From Actinomadura sp. J1-007 (GTDB lineage: Bacteria; Actinomycetota; Actinomycetes; Streptosporangiales; Streptosporangiaceae): a stretch of 64,000 nt of DNA. The stretch is taken from NCBI RefSeq assembly GCF_009793335.1, contig NZ_WING01000003.1, positions 1-64,000 on the forward strand, read 5' to 3'. This document shows positions 41,268-52,387 of this stretch, piece after piece; positions within the stretch are counted from its first letter, which is position 1, and each line of letters starts with the position of its first letter. The notes below the pieces were generated by a model. It saw nothing but the letters and a program-made list of their open reading frames with translations, did no database searches and was not told the origin of the DNA. The translations under genes were made by a program, and so were the position numbers.

Positions 41268-42075
41268 GCAGGTGGCCGTGCTGGAGCAGCAGGCGTCCGG
41301 CGCCAGGCTCTTCGACCGCCACCCCGGCGGCGTGCGGCTCACCGCAGCAGGCCGCGCCCTGCTGCGGCACGCCGTCGTCGCGCTGGACGCGCTCGACGCG
41401 GCCGACCGGGAGCTGCGCGGCGCGGAGGGCGAGGACGGCCGCGTCCGGCTCGGGTTCTCCCCCTCAGCGTCGGGGCGGTGATCGTGTCCCGCGCGCTGGC
41501 GGCCCTGCGCCGCGAACACCCCCACGTCCGGGTGTCCACGCGGGAGGGCACCGCGCCCTCGCTGGTACGGGTGCTGCGCAGCGGCACCCTCGACCTCGCC
41601 CTGCTCTCCTCCCGGCCGCCGCACCGCTCCCCCCGACACCGACGACCCGCCGCTGCGTGCCGAGCCGCTGCTGGAGGTCCGCCTGGCGGTGGCCGTGCCG
41701 GCGGGCGGCCGGTTCGCCGGACGCGACACCGTCGCCGCCGAGGAGATCGCCGGCGAGCCCCGGATCTCCAGCCCGGCCACCGCGGACGAGCCGCTGCTCG
41801 GCGTCTGGCCCGGCCTGCCGGGACGGCCGCGGACCTGCCATGCCGTCCGCGACTGGCTCACCAAACTGCACCTGGTCGCCGCCGGAGCGGGCGTCACCAC
41901 CGCCCCGTCGACGCTGCTCCCCGCCGTCCCGCCCGGCGTGCGGCTCGTCGTGGTCGAAGGCGTCACCGAGGAGGTGAGGCGCGTCAGCCTCGTCCGGCCG
42001 CCCGGCCCCGCCACGGCCTCCACGAACGCGCTGGTCCGCGCCCTCAGGCAGGAGGCCGCCGAACTCGCCGACTGA
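41266..42075 (+). CDS. LysR-family regulator, 5' end missing, two frameshifts
   Basis: The sequence enters in the middle of the LysR helix-turn-helix: SRQVAVLEQQASGARLFDRH, then PGGVRLTAAGRALLRHAVVA. The first 45 or so residues, including the recognition helix start, are missing and there is no start codon. After shifts near 41460 and 41630 the substrate-binding domain continues (VIVSRALAALRREHPHVRVS, RAEPLLEVRLAVAVPAGGRF, LVRALRQEAAELAD). In intact genomes such a LysR would be divergent from and control the tautomerase. Here both are joined tail-less at about 41266, so as assembled neither can be expressed normally. Confidence 0.7.
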
Positions 42076-42090
42076 GCGGTTCGGCTCCGG

Positions 42091-42960
42091 TCACGACGAA
42101 CGCGCCGACGCCTTCTCCAGGTCCGCGCTTTCGGTCAGGGCCTGGTTGGCGTCGATCTCCTGGCGGACGCGGTCCATGCGGGCGCGTGCTCCGGCCAGGG
42201 CGTCCGAGCCGAGCAGCAGGCGCAGCGGCGGCGCGTCCGCGTCCACGACCGCGGCGATCGCGGCGGCGGCCCGGACCGGGTCTCCGGGCTGGCGGCCGGA
42301 CACCGCCAGGGTGGAGTCGCGGCGCTTGCCCGCGGTCTGCTCGTAGTCGTCCAGGCGGACGGGCGACTGCTGCATCGAGGCCCCCGCCCACCGCGTGCGC
42401 AGGCCGCCGGGCTCGACGATCGTCACCGCGATCCCGAGCGGCGCGACCTCCGCCGCGAGCGACTCCGACAGCCCTTCGACGGCGAACTTGGTGGCGTGGT
42501 AGTACCCGGTCGCGGCGAAGGCCGCCAGGCCGCCGAAGGACGAGACGTTGACGATCCGGCCCGCGCGGCGGGCCCGCATACCGGGCAGCACCGCCTTGAG
42601 CACCGTCACCACGCCGTGCACGTTGGTGTCGAAGAGCGCGCGGACCGCGGGGTCCTCGCCCTCCTCGATCGCGGCCAGGTAGCCGTACCCGGCGTTGTTG
42701 ACCAGGACGTCGACGCGGCCGAACTCAGCCTCGCACGCCCGGACGGCCGCGTTCACCGAGGCGGGGTCGGTGACGTCCAGCGCCAGCGCCAGCGCCCGGC
42801 CGGGGTGGCGGGCGGCGAGATCGGTCACGGTATCGCGGTCGCGGGCGGTGACGGCCACCCGGTCGCCGCGTTCGAGGGCGTGTTCGGCCAGGGCGCGGCC
42901 CAGGCCGCTGGAGCATCCGGTGATCATCCACACCGGGGTACGGGTTGTTTCGTTCGACAT
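42091..42960 (-). CDS. SDR-family oxidoreductase
   Basis: A 289-residue classical SDR: TGCSSGLGRALAEHAL cofactor motif, VNNAGYGYLAA, catalytic Ser in IVNVSSFGGL, YYHATKFAVEGLSE for Tyr and Lys, and a longer C-terminal end (RQEIDANQALTESADLEKAS) as in the YusZ/oxidoreductase subgroup acting on hydrophobic alcohols. Divergent from the XRE regulator at 43080, across 119 bases, so probably its target. ATG 42960 is preferred; a plausible GGATGGCGGC lies just upstream. Convergent with the LysR gene, 15 bases away. Confidence 0.9.
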   Translation of the reverse strand: MSNETTRTPVWMITGCSSGLGRALAEHALERGDRVAVTARDRDTVTDLAARHPGRALALALDVTDPASVNAAVRACEAEFGRVDVLVNNAGYGYLAAIEEGEDPAVRALFDTNVHGVVTVLKAVLPGMRARRAGRIVNVSSFGGLAAFAATGYYHATKFAVEGLSESLAAEVAPLGIAVTIVEPGGLRTRWAGASMQQSPVRLDDYEQTAGKRRDSTLAVSGRQPGDPVRAAAAIAAVVDADAPPLRLLLGSDALAGARARMDRVRQEIDANQALTESADLEKASARSS

Positions 42961-43079
42961 GCCGCCATCCTCACCGCCCCGCTCGGAACGTGCCATTCCC
43001 TCCTGAGGGTGGCTCTCGCAGGGTCAGCCTCCGGGGCGGCCGAGGGCGGGGCCCCGCCGACCAGCGGTAAAGTCGTCGG

Positions 43080-43883
43080 GTGGGTAGTGGCAACGAGCTC
43101 GGCTCCTTCCTGCGCAGCCGCAGGGAGAAGGTCGACGCGGCCTCCGCCGGTGTCGTGAGCACCACCCGGCGGCGGGTCAAGGGGCTCCGCCGTGAGGAGC
43201 TGGCGCTGCTGGCCGGAGTCAGCCCGTCCTACTACACCAGGATCGAGCAGGGACGCGACCGGCACCCCTCCCGCGAGATCCTTGAGGCCCTGGCCCGCGC
43301 GCTGCGGCTGGACGATACCGAGCGGTCCTACCTGTGGTCCCTGGCGATGCCGTCGCTGGACCCGGCCGACGGCGCCGCCGCGCTCACCCGTTCCGTACGG
43401 CCTGGGGTGCTGCACCTGCTGGAGCGGTGGGCCGACCTGCCCGCCTTCGTCGTCGGCCCGCGCCGCGACGTCCTCGCCGGCACACCCCTGGCCGCCCGGG
43501 TCAACCCGGCCTGGAGCCCGGGCCGCAACCTGATCGAGTTCACCTTCCTCGACCCCCGCGCGCGGGACGTCTACCCCGACTGGACCGAGATCACCGTGCA
43601 GGCCGTCGCGGGCCTGCGCGCCACCGTGGCGGCGCGCCGTACGGAGCTGGACGGCTTCGTGGCGAGCATGCGCGCCCGCAGCGAGACGTTCCGGTCGCTG
43701 TGGGACTCCCACGAGGTGTACGACCGGGTGGTCGGCCACAAGAGGCTGCGCGTCGACGGGGTCGGCGTCCTGCGCCTGGACTTCGAGACCCTCTCCCTCG
43801 CCGGCCCCGAAGGACACGTTCTGTACGTGTACTTCCCCGAGCCGGGCAGTCCGGACGACCGGGTCCTGCGCGACCTGGCCTGA
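43080..43883 (+). CDS. XRE-family regulator with MmyB-like ligand domain
   Basis: A 267-residue protein. Residues 30-85 are an XRE helix-turn-helix (RRRVKGLRREELALLAGVSP, YYTRIEQGRDRHPS); the remainder is the MmyB-like PAS-fold ligand domain (FTFLDPRARDVYPDWTEITV, YDRVVGHKRLRVDGVGVLRL). In actinomycetes this family typically sits divergently from an SDR it represses, exactly as here with 42091-42960. Relatives bind fatty acyl-like ligands. GTG 43080 is the only start compatible with the N-terminus GSGNELGSFLRSRREKV. Confidence 0.92.
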   Translation: MGSGNELGSFLRSRREKVDAASAGVVSTTRRRVKGLRREELALLAGVSPSYYTRIEQGRDRHPSREILEALARALRLDDTERSYLWSLAMPSLDPADGAAALTRSVRPGVLHLLERWADLPAFVVGPRRDVLAGTPLAARVNPAWSPGRNLIEFTFLDPRARDVYPDWTEITVQAVAGLRATVAARRTELDGFVASMRARSETFRSLWDSHEVYDRVVGHKRLRVDGVGVLRLDFETLSLAGPEGHVLYVYFPEPGSPDDRVLRDLA

Positions 43884-43891
43884 GGCGCGGC

Positions 43892-44433
43892 TCACGCCGT
43901 GGCCGACGCGCCGGGCGCGGAGGCCGGCCTCGGCCGGGGCGCGGCCGCGAGCCGCTGGGACCGCACCGCCAGGATGATCATGACCGCCGGGATCAGGATG
44001 TCGTTGGCGAGGACGCCCCCGGTGTTGCCGGGGGCGTGGTCGCCGTTGGCGAACCACTGGTAGAGGTGGCCGACCACGGCACCCCAGAGGAACATCCCGC
44101 CGCCGAGCCCGATGGTGATGCGCTCGCGCGCCGAGGCGGAGGCGGCGCGGAAGCCCATGACGGCCAGCCCGAGGTTGGCGAAGGCGATCTCGAACAGGAA
44201 GGGCGTCCGGTGGAAGCCGATCGCGGTGGCCATGACGTCCGGGAAGGCGAGGAACGCGACCGTCATCCACAGGCTGCCGATGCCGAACGCGCCGATGGCC
44301 CACCAGCGCTGCCAGATCTCCAGCCGTTCCCGGGGGAGGTGGCGCGGCGGGCCCGCAGGTGGGCGCCGATGGCCGGGACCGCGATCCAGACCAGGGGAAA
44401 GGCCGACTGGGCGAGGTAACTGACGTTGTCCAT
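43892..44433 (-). CDS. DUF6790-like four-helix membrane protein, one frameshift
   Basis: About 180 residues. MDNVSYLAQSAFPLVWIAVP, then after a one-base slip near 44335 in a C/G run WWAIGAFGIGSLWMTVAFLA, IAFANLGLAVMGFRAASASA, GLGGGMFLWGAVVGHLYQWF and NDILIPAVMIILAVRSQRLA. This resembles the DUF6790 group of small integral membrane proteins; no function is known. Divergent from the MarR gene at 44490, with a perfect palindrome between them, so it is probably the MarR target. Ends eight bases before the stop of the XRE gene (convergent). Confidence 0.7.
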
Positions 44434-44449
44434 GCCCTCAATCTTGCGC

Positions 44450-44463
44450 AGTTAATATTAACT
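44450..44463. promoter_or_regulatory. MarR operator, 14-bp perfect palindrome
   Basis: AGTTAATATTAACT, fully self-complementary and the most AT-rich patch for kilobases, centred in the 56-base gap between the divergent membrane-protein and MarR genes. Typical of a MarR dimer site repressing both directions. Confidence 0.8.
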
Positions 44464-44489
44464 TGTCAACACACTGCTATGCTGGCTCC

Positions 44490-44909
44490 GTGGACGAAGG
44501 ACTCGCAGACCTGCTGCACCGCGTGGTCATGCTGCTGGGCGAGGCGACCCGGCGGCGCACCGACGACCGGGACGGCCTCACCTACAGCCAGATACGGCTG
44601 CTGGGAACGCTGGAGGACATCGAGCCGGCGACGCAGCACCGGCTGGCGCAGGCGCTGTCGGTGTCCGACCCCGCGATCAGCCGGGCGCTGCGACCGCTCG
44701 AAGCGGACGGCCTGGTCCAGGTCACCGTCGACCCCGCACACGCGCGCCGGCGCCTGGTCAGGCTCACCGACGCGGGCCGCAACGCCTTCCACACCGCCGG
44801 AAAGCCGCTCTACGACGAGTTCCGCGCCAAGCTCGTCGCGGCCGGCTTCCCCTACGACCGCTACCTCGAAGACACCCTCCGGCTGGCCGATCTCCTCACG
44901 CCCGACTGA
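44490..44909 (+). CDS. MarR-family regulator
   Basis: GTG 44490 opens a 139-residue winged-helix protein: MDEGLADLLHRVVMLLGEAT, IRLLGTLEDIEPATQHRLAQ, the recognition helix SVSDPAISRALRPLEADGLV and the wing VTVDPAHARRRLVRLTDAGR. An earlier TTG at 44463 is in frame but lies inside the operator palindrome. It should respond to phenolic or other small molecules and repress the divergent membrane protein and itself. Convergent with the CynX-type transporter downstream. Confidence 0.9.
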   Translation: MDEGLADLLHRVVMLLGEATRRRTDDRDGLTYSQIRLLGTLEDIEPATQHRLAQALSVSDPAISRALRPLEADGLVQVTVDPAHARRRLVRLTDAGRNAFHTAGKPLYDEFRAKLVAAGFPYDRYLEDTLRLADLLTPD

Positions 44910-44934
44910 GGGCACCGTCCGGCCTCCGCATCCG

Positions 44935-46203
44935 TCACCGGCGGCTGCGCGGCGGCTGTCGGACGGCGGCGACGGTGCCGCGGCCGGCGGCCAGGGCGAG
45001 CAGGACCTGGACGGCCCCGGCCCCGCACAGCAGCGTCAGCGAAGCGCCCCAGCCCCCCGTCGCGGAGTGCAGCGCGCCGAACACCGGGGGCCCCGCGGCG
45101 GCGACCAGGTAGCCGCCGGACTGGGCCATCGCAGACAGGCCGCCCGCCGAGGCGTGGTCCGCGGCGCGCAGGCTCAGGAAGCTCAGGGCCAGCACCAGGC
45201 ACGTACCGCCGCCCAGGCCGAGCACGACGCTCCAGACCGGCGCCCACTGCGGGGCCAGGAGCAGGCCCGCGTAGCCGCCCAGGCAGACCAGCGAGCTGAC
45301 CGCGGCCGGCAGCCGCTGGTCGCGGGTCCGCCGCAGGAACGCGGGGACGACCAGGCCGACGGCGACCGCCACGGCCTGGAACAGGAACAGCAGCCACCCG
45401 GCCGCCGTCCCGCCGACCCCGTGATCGTGCAGCAGGCTCGGCAGCCACCCCACCACGGTGTAGAAGGCGAACGACTGGAGCCCCATGAAGCCCGTCACCG
45501 CCCACGCCCGGCCCGACCGCCAGGGCAGCCGGGGCCGCGCGGCGCGCGCGCCGGCGGGCGGGCCGGCCGGGCGGCCCGGCACCTGCGGCCGCCACACGGC
45601 CAGCGCCGCGACCGCCGCCACCGCCCAGCTCCCCCAGGCGCCCTGCCAGCCGCCGACCGCGTGGCCGAGCGGGACCGCGACACCCGAGGTCACGGCCGCC
45701 GCGCCGCCCATCACCGCGGCGTACGCCCCGGTCATCATCCCGATCGAGTGGGGGAAGTCCCGCTTGATCAGGCTGGGCAGCAGGACGTTGCCGACCGCGA
45801 TCCCCGCCCCCATCAGTACCGTCCCGGCGAACAGCGCCGCCGGGGACGGCACGCTGCGCAGGACGGTCCCCGCCGCCAGCGTCACCATCGCCCACGCCAG
45901 CGCCCGTTCCGGTCCGAGCCGCGCGCCCACCGCGGGCACGAGCGGCGAGACGACGGCGAACGCCAGCAGCGGCAACGAGTTCAGCAGTCCGGCCGAGACC
46001 GGCGACAGGCCCAGCTCCGCCTGAACGGTGTCCAGCAGCGGACCCACGACCGTCAGCCCCGCCCGCAGGTTCGCCGCGATCAGCAGCACGCCCCACACCG
46101 CCAGCGCACCCGAAGACGCCGCGGCGGCGGACGGCGGCCGGGGCGACGCGCGGGTCCGTACGGCCCGTACCTGATCGGCCTCCCGGCCCGGTTCAACCGC
46201 CAT
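44935..46203 (-). CDS. CynX/NimT-type MFS transporter
   Basis: A 422-residue, 12-TM transporter: GVLLIAANLRAGLTVVGPLL, SAGLLNSLPLLAFAVVSPLV, and RDFPHSIGMMTGAYAAVMGG, the motifs of the CynX/NimT (cyanate/2-nitroimidazole) group. ATG 46203 is preferred over a start 27 bases upstream because GGGGGCG precedes it. Divergent from the AsnC regulator at 46355. The gene at 56104-57323 is a paralogue with the same RDFP...GAYSAVQS signature. Substrate unknown. Confidence 0.9.
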   Translation of the reverse strand: MAVEPGREADQVRAVRTRASPRPPSAAAASSGALAVWGVLLIAANLRAGLTVVGPLLDTVQAELGLSPVSAGLLNSLPLLAFAVVSPLVPAVGARLGPERALAWAMVTLAAGTVLRSVPSPAALFAGTVLMGAGIAVGNVLLPSLIKRDFPHSIGMMTGAYAAVMGGAAAVTSGVAVPLGHAVGGWQGAWGSWAVAAVAALAVWRPQVPGRPAGPPAGARAARPRLPWRSGRAWAVTGFMGLQSFAFYTVVGWLPSLLHDHGVGGTAAGWLLFLFQAVAVAVGLVVPAFLRRTRDQRLPAAVSSLVCLGGYAGLLLAPQWAPVWSVVLGLGGGTCLVLALSFLSLRAADHASAGGLSAMAQSGGYLVAAAGPPVFGALHSATGGWGASLTLLCGAGAVQVLLALAAGRGTVAAVRQPPRSRR

Positions 46204-46354
46204 GGCCGCGCCCCCTGCGACAGCCGGCACCCTGGTGCATTCCGCTCTCCTCTCGCGACGGGAACCCGTTCCCCGACTCTGGGAGAGCGGCGGCCGATCC
46301 GGCCTAACCTTGCTCCATGCTCACCGGAATCCGACGTATCGGCCCATATCCGCG

Positions 46355-47377
46355 ATGAAACCCGTCAACTTCGATGATCTGGACCGCAAGCTCGTCCACG
46401 CGCTGGAACTCGACTCCAGGGCGTCGTTCAGCCGGATCGGCGGCGTCCTCGGCGTCTCCGACCGGACCGTCGCCCGCCGCTTCAACCGGCTGCGCGCCGA
46501 GGCGGGGCTGCGCGTCGTCGGCATGCGCGACGGCATGCGGCTCGGCGAGGACCAGTGGATCCTGCGGCTGCGATGCGCGCCCGCCGCCGCCGAGCCGATC
46601 GCCGACGCCCTCGCCCAGCGCCCCGACACCGCCTATATCGGCCTCGGCTCCGGCGGGACCGAGATCATCTGCCTGACCCGCCCGCGCACCCCGGCCGATC
46701 AGGACGACCTGCTGCTCGGCAGGCTGCCCCGAACGCCGAGCATCGTGCAGATCCACGCCCAGCAGCTCCTGCACCGCTTCTACGGCGGCCCGGCGGGATG
46801 GTTCAACAAGCGCGGCGCCCTCGCCCCCGCCGAGGCCGCCGCGCTGCGCGGCCCGTCCGCCCCGAACGGGCCCGCCCGCATCGCGCCCGACGATGAGGCG
46901 CTCGTCGCCGCCCTGGAACACGATGGCCGAGCCACCTACCCCGAGCTGCGCAAGGCCACCGGGTTCTCGGAGTTCACCGTCAAGCGGCGCCTCCGGGAAC
47001 TGCTCGGCTCCGGAGCCCTCTACATCGACGTGGACTACGACCCCGGACGCTTCGGCTACGGCGTGACCGCCCTGCTCTGGATCACGGCCGCGCCCGGCGA
47101 GCTGGACCGCCTGGGACGCACCCTCGCCACCCACCGCGAGATCTGCTTCGCCTGCGCCACCGGCGGCCCGTCCAACCTCGTGGCCGCGGCCACGACCCCC
47201 GACATCCCGAGCCTCTACGCCTACCTCAGCGGCAGGCTCGGCCGCCTGTCCGGGATGGAGCGCATGGAGACCACCACCATGCTCCGCATGGTCAAGCAGC
47301 TCACCCACCGGGGCGGCCCGCGAGAGGCGGCCGGACCGGTCAGGATTCGAGAAGCGGCCCGCACCGGCCCCCGCTAG
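46355..47377 (+). CDS. Lrp/AsnC-family regulator, double-length
   Basis: A 340-residue protein with two HTHs (DLDRKLVHALELDSRASFSR, GVSDRTVARRFNRLR; and EALVAALEHDGRATYPELRK, FSEFTVKRRLRELLG) and two RAM-like domains. Clear paralogue of 30275-31306, sharing the LHALxxDxRAxFxRIG opening and the SLCSGGTEI/GLGSGGTEI segment. ATG 46355 is used; it may be leaderless. Divergent from the CynX-type transporter, the probable target. Confidence 0.9.
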   Translation: MKPVNFDDLDRKLVHALELDSRASFSRIGGVLGVSDRTVARRFNRLRAEAGLRVVGMRDGMRLGEDQWILRLRCAPAAAEPIADALAQRPDTAYIGLGSGGTEIICLTRPRTPADQDDLLLGRLPRTPSIVQIHAQQLLHRFYGGPAGWFNKRGALAPAEAAALRGPSAPNGPARIAPDDEALVAALEHDGRATYPELRKATGFSEFTVKRRLRELLGSGALYIDVDYDPGRFGYGVTALLWITAAPGELDRLGRTLATHREICFACATGGPSNLVAAATTPDIPSLYAYLSGRLGRLSGMERMETTTMLRMVKQLTHRGGPREAAGPVRIREAARTGPR

Positions 47378-47714
47378 CGTGATCGCCATGGATACCACCG
47401 CCGAGCCGCTTCCGGCCCGTGGAGTGAGGGCCCCGCGCTCCCTCGCGCCCGCGCGCGGCGCCGCGTCCAGGCGTGGCGGGAGGTGGACGGACCGCCGGGC
47501 CCCGAGCCGATGCGCGACGGCCGCAGGCCGACCTGACACCACGGTTCACGGCGCGCGGCGCACGCTCCGGCGCGCGGCGTGCGGACGGGCGGCGCGCCGC
47601 AGGTCAGGTGGGCCGGAGCACGGAGAGAAACCCGACATACTGCTCGGAGCGGATCGCGCCAGGCGACGCCGACGGGGACCGCGGAGGCCGTTCCCGCCAA
47701 CAGATGGAGACACG
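47378..47714. other. Intergenic region, no confident gene
   Basis: A short frame starting ATG 47389 (MDTTAEPLPARG) could join, after one shift, RVQAWREVDGPPGPEPMRDG ending at 47537, a natural-looking small protein of about 48 residues; support is weak. The rest upstream of the UvrA-like gene shows no clear promoter motif. Confidence 0.35.
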
Positions 47715-50104
<2,390 letters not shown>

Positions 50105-50127
50105 CGGGGGTCTCGCGGACGAGCCGC

Positions 50128-50169
50128 GCCATGCCCGGCCCGGATCGTACGATCCGGGCCGGGCATGGC
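50128..50169. terminator. Bidirectional terminator, 42-nt perfect palindrome
   Basis: From 50128 to 50169 the sequence is exactly self-complementary (arm GCCATGCCCGGCCCGGATCG plus centre TA and one further base), giving a long GC stem with a minimal loop. It separates the UvrA-like gene from the convergent AhpD-like gene. Confidence 0.85.
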
Positions 50170-50181
50170 CGGGACCGGCGA

Positions 50182-50667
50182 TCAGCTCGACGCGGCGGCG
50201 AGCATGCCGGCCTCGTAGGAGCCTCCCGGGTTGCACACGATCACGTTGAGCCGGTTCGTGGCGTTGATCAGGGCGATGAGGGAGACCAGCATGGCGATCT
50301 GGTCGTCGTCGTAGTGCTCGCGCACCTCGGCCCAGGTCCGGTCGGACACGCCGGGGTGCGCGTCGGCGATCCGGGTGCCCTCCTCGGCGAGCGCCAGCGC
50401 GGCCCGCTCGGCGCCTGTGAACACCGTGGACTCGCGCCAGACGGCGACCAGGTTGAGCCGGACCGCGGTCTCGCCGTCCGCCGCGGCCTCCTTGGTGTGG
50501 AGGTCGACGCAGAAGCCGCAGCCGTTGATCTGGCTGGCGCGCAGCATCGCCAGATGCTGAACGGTCTTCGGCAGCGACGACTGCTCGATCACCGAGTTGA
50601 TGCCGGCGATCCGCTTGGCGAGCTTGGCGCCCAACGCGTTGGTCATCAGGTCGAAACGGGTTCCCAT
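50182..50667 (-). CDS. Carboxymuconolactone-decarboxylase-family (AhpD-like) protein
   Basis: A 161-residue alkylhydroperoxidase-fold protein. The CxxC redox pair is in [20 protein letters not shown], with the His of VDLHT and a Glu/His relay as in AhpD. Reduces peroxides or acts as a carboxymuconolactone decarboxylase relative. ATG 50667 with GAGGACG upstream. Divergent from the ECF41 sigma at 50865 and preceded by a TGTCACA-N16-CATC promoter, making it the textbook ECF41 target. Confidence 0.92.
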   Translation of the reverse strand: MGTRFDLMTNALGAKLAKRIAGINSVIEQSSLPKTVQHLAMLRASQINGCGFCVDLHTKEAAADGETAVRLNLVAVWRESTVFTGAERAALALAEEGTRIADAHPGVSDRTWAEVREHYDDDQIAMLVSLIALINATNRLNVIVCNPGGSYEAGMLAAASS

Positions 50668-50734
50668 GACTTCGTCCTCACTCGTGGTGACGCGCGCCGC
50701 CCGGATCGTCCGCGCGGCGTCTGACGAACATGGA

Positions 50735-50761
50735 GATGCCGCCGCCCCGGCCCCTGTGACA
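50735..50761 (-). promoter_or_regulatory. ECF41-type promoter of the AhpD-like gene
   Basis: On the minus strand TGTCACA, 16 bases, CATC: the ECF41 consensus TGTCACA-N16-CGTC with one mismatch. The spacer is nearly the same as that of the NmrA promoter at 53503-53529. Confidence 0.75.
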
Positions 50762-50795
50762 GCGCGACCGAGTGACGTACGCCACCGACCGCGGG

Positions 50796-50822
50796 TGTCA
50801 CAGAACGGCCGGGACCGGTGTC
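50796..50822 (+). promoter_or_regulatory. ECF41-type promoter of the sigma gene at 50865
   Basis: TGTCACA, 16 bases, TGTC: perfect -35 and one mismatch at -10, 43 bases before the sigma start. Suggests autoregulation. Confidence 0.7.
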
Positions 50823-50864
50823 TTGTGGATGGCACGGACGAGAACGAGCAGGTAGGAGCCGGAC

Positions 50865-51794
50865 ATGAGCGAACGGACCACGGACACGGCGGAACCGTCC
50901 GCTGAAGGAGGCCGCATGGACTCCGCCACCGAGCCGTTCGTCGCGCATCGCAATCTGCTGTTCACCGTTGCTTACGAGATGCTCGGTTCGGCGGCGGATG
51001 CCGAGGACGTCTTGCAGGAGACCTGGCTGCGGTGGGTGGACGTCGACCTCGAAACCGTGCGCGACCAGCGCGCCTACCTCGTCCGGATCACCACCCGCCA
51101 AGCGTTGAGCCGTCTGCGCACACTCCGCCGCCGCAAGGAGTCCTACGTCGGCCCCTGGTTGCCTGAGCCGTTGTTGACGGCGCCTGATGTGGCGGAGGAT
51201 GTGGAGTTGGCGGAGAGTGTGTCGTTGGCGATGTTGTTGGTGTTGGAGACGCTTGCGCCGGTGGAGCGGGCGGTGTTCGTGTTGCGTGAGGTTTTCGGTG
51301 TGGAGTATGAGGAGATCGCGGGTGCGGTGGACAAGTCGCCTGCGGCGGTGCGGCAGATCGCGCACCGGGCGCGGGCCCATGTCGCCGCCCGCCGTCCACG
51401 TGGAGCGGTGTCCCCGGACGAATCCCGAGCCGCACTCAAAGCGTTCCAGCGGGCGATCGAAACGGGCGACCTGCAAAGCCTGCTCGACATGCTCGCCCCG
51501 GACGTCGTCCTGCTGGGCGACGGCGGCGGAGTCAAGCAGGCCGTGGTCCGGCCCATCGTGGGGGCCGACCGGGTGGCCCGCCTGCTGACCGCCGGCATGC
51601 CCAGGTTCGCCGGCGGGCTGGAGGTCGAGCCGGTGCAGATCAACGGCGGCCCGGCCCTGATCGTCCGGGTCGACGGGGAGATCGACGACGTCGTCGCGGT
51701 ACGGGTCGACGACGGGCTGATCACCGGGCTCTACGTCGTGCGCAACCCCGAGAAGCTGTCGCGCGTCGAGCGGGAGACCGCCGTCAGCCGCTGA
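50865..51794 (+). CDS. ECF41-type (SigJ-like) RNA polymerase sigma factor, copy 1
   Basis: A 309-residue sigma factor. Region 2: FVAHRNLLFTVAYEMLGSAA, DAEDVLQETWLRWVD. Region 4: LAPVERAVFVLREVFGVEYE, EIAGAVDKSPAAVRQIAHRA. Then a SnoaL-like domain and the end RNPEKLSRVERETAVSR, the NPDKL-type ECF41 motif. AGGAG precedes ATG 50865. No anti-sigma gene; ECF41 factors are controlled by their own C-terminus. Divergent from the AhpD-like gene. 324 bases of its centre are identical to the second copy at 52456-53397 and use low-GC third positions (many TTG and GTG codons) unlike its own flanks. Confidence 0.93.
   Translation: MSERTTDTAEPSAEGGRMDSATEPFVAHRNLLFTVAYEMLGSAADAEDVLQETWLRWVDVDLETVRDQRAYLVRITTRQALSRLRTLRRRKESYVGPWLPEPLLTAPDVAEDVELAESVSLAMLLVLETLAPVERAVFVLREVFGVEYEEIAGAVDKSPAAVRQIAHRARAHVAARRPRGAVSPDESRAALKAFQRAIETGDLQSLLDMLAPDVVLLGDGGGVKQAVVRPIVGADRVARLLTAGMPRFAGGLEVEPVQINGGPALIVRVDGEIDDVVAVRVDDGLITGLYVVRNPEKLSRVERETAVSR
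51126..51449 (+). repeat. 324-bp perfect inverted repeat, left copy
   Basis: Identical in reverse complement to 52801-53124. Encodes sigma region 3-4 and the start of the C-terminal domain in both ECF41 genes. A further block of about 110 bases near 50938-51050 also matches 53210-53320 with two or so mismatches. Confidence 0.92.
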
Positions 51795-51926
51795 CCCCGC
51801 CGCTCCCCGCCGCGCCGCGCCGCCTTGCCGCGCCGCCGCGCCGCGATCCGGCTGTACGGGCTCCGAGCCAGGTCGCTCGGAGCCCGCACAGCCGGACGGA
51901 CGAGCCGCGGATGCGTTCCGGACGGC

Positions 51927-52337
51927 CTAGGCGGCGGCCAGGAAGCCGGTCAGGCCGTCTAGGAGCATGTTGCTGCCCTGCTCGGCCTGGTCGCGCTCTT
52001 CGGCGGAGTCGAAGGTCTGCGAGAGGGTGACCCGCGTGCGGTCGCCCTCGGCTTCCAGTTCGAGGGTCATGAGGACGGGCTCGTCGCGGCCGGGGACGTT
52101 CATGCCCATCACCAGGCGCTTGTCGGGAACGACCTCGGTGTAGGCGCCGGACAGCGGGAAGCGGGCGCCGCCCGGGATGACCATGACCGCGCTCCACGCG
52201 CCGCCGGGCCGCACGTCGAGGACGACGTCCTCGGCGCTGGCCCACTTGCCGTAGTCCTCGGCGACGGTCCAGGCGGCCCAGACCTTTCCGACGGGGGCGT
52301 CCACGGTACGGGTGAGGGTGTAGTCGAAGCTGGTCAT
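51927..52337 (-). CDS. SRPBCC/AHSA1-family protein
   Basis: A 136-residue START-like hydrophobic-pocket protein: TRTVDAPVGKVWAAWTVAED, VVLDVRPGGAWSAVMVIPGG and TRVTLSQTFDSAEERDQAEQ are standard AHSA1 motifs. Such proteins bind lipophilic ligands or act as Aha1-like cochaperone relatives, and are often cotranscribed with an ArsR regulator, which is absent here. ATG 52337 follows AAGGAGA. Located between the two sigma genes, with its own promoter/operator at 52388-52431. Confidence 0.9.
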   Translation of the reverse strand: MTSFDYTLTRTVDAPVGKVWAAWTVAEDYGKWASAEDVVLDVRPGGAWSAVMVIPGGARFPLSGAYTEVVPDKRLVMGMNVPGRDEPVLMTLELEAEGDRTRVTLSQTFDSAEERDQAEQGSNMLLDGLTGFLAAA

Positions 52338-52387
52338 GGCTCGTCTCCTTGGCCGGTGATCCCGGTTGGGGGGCGGGATCGACTGCG

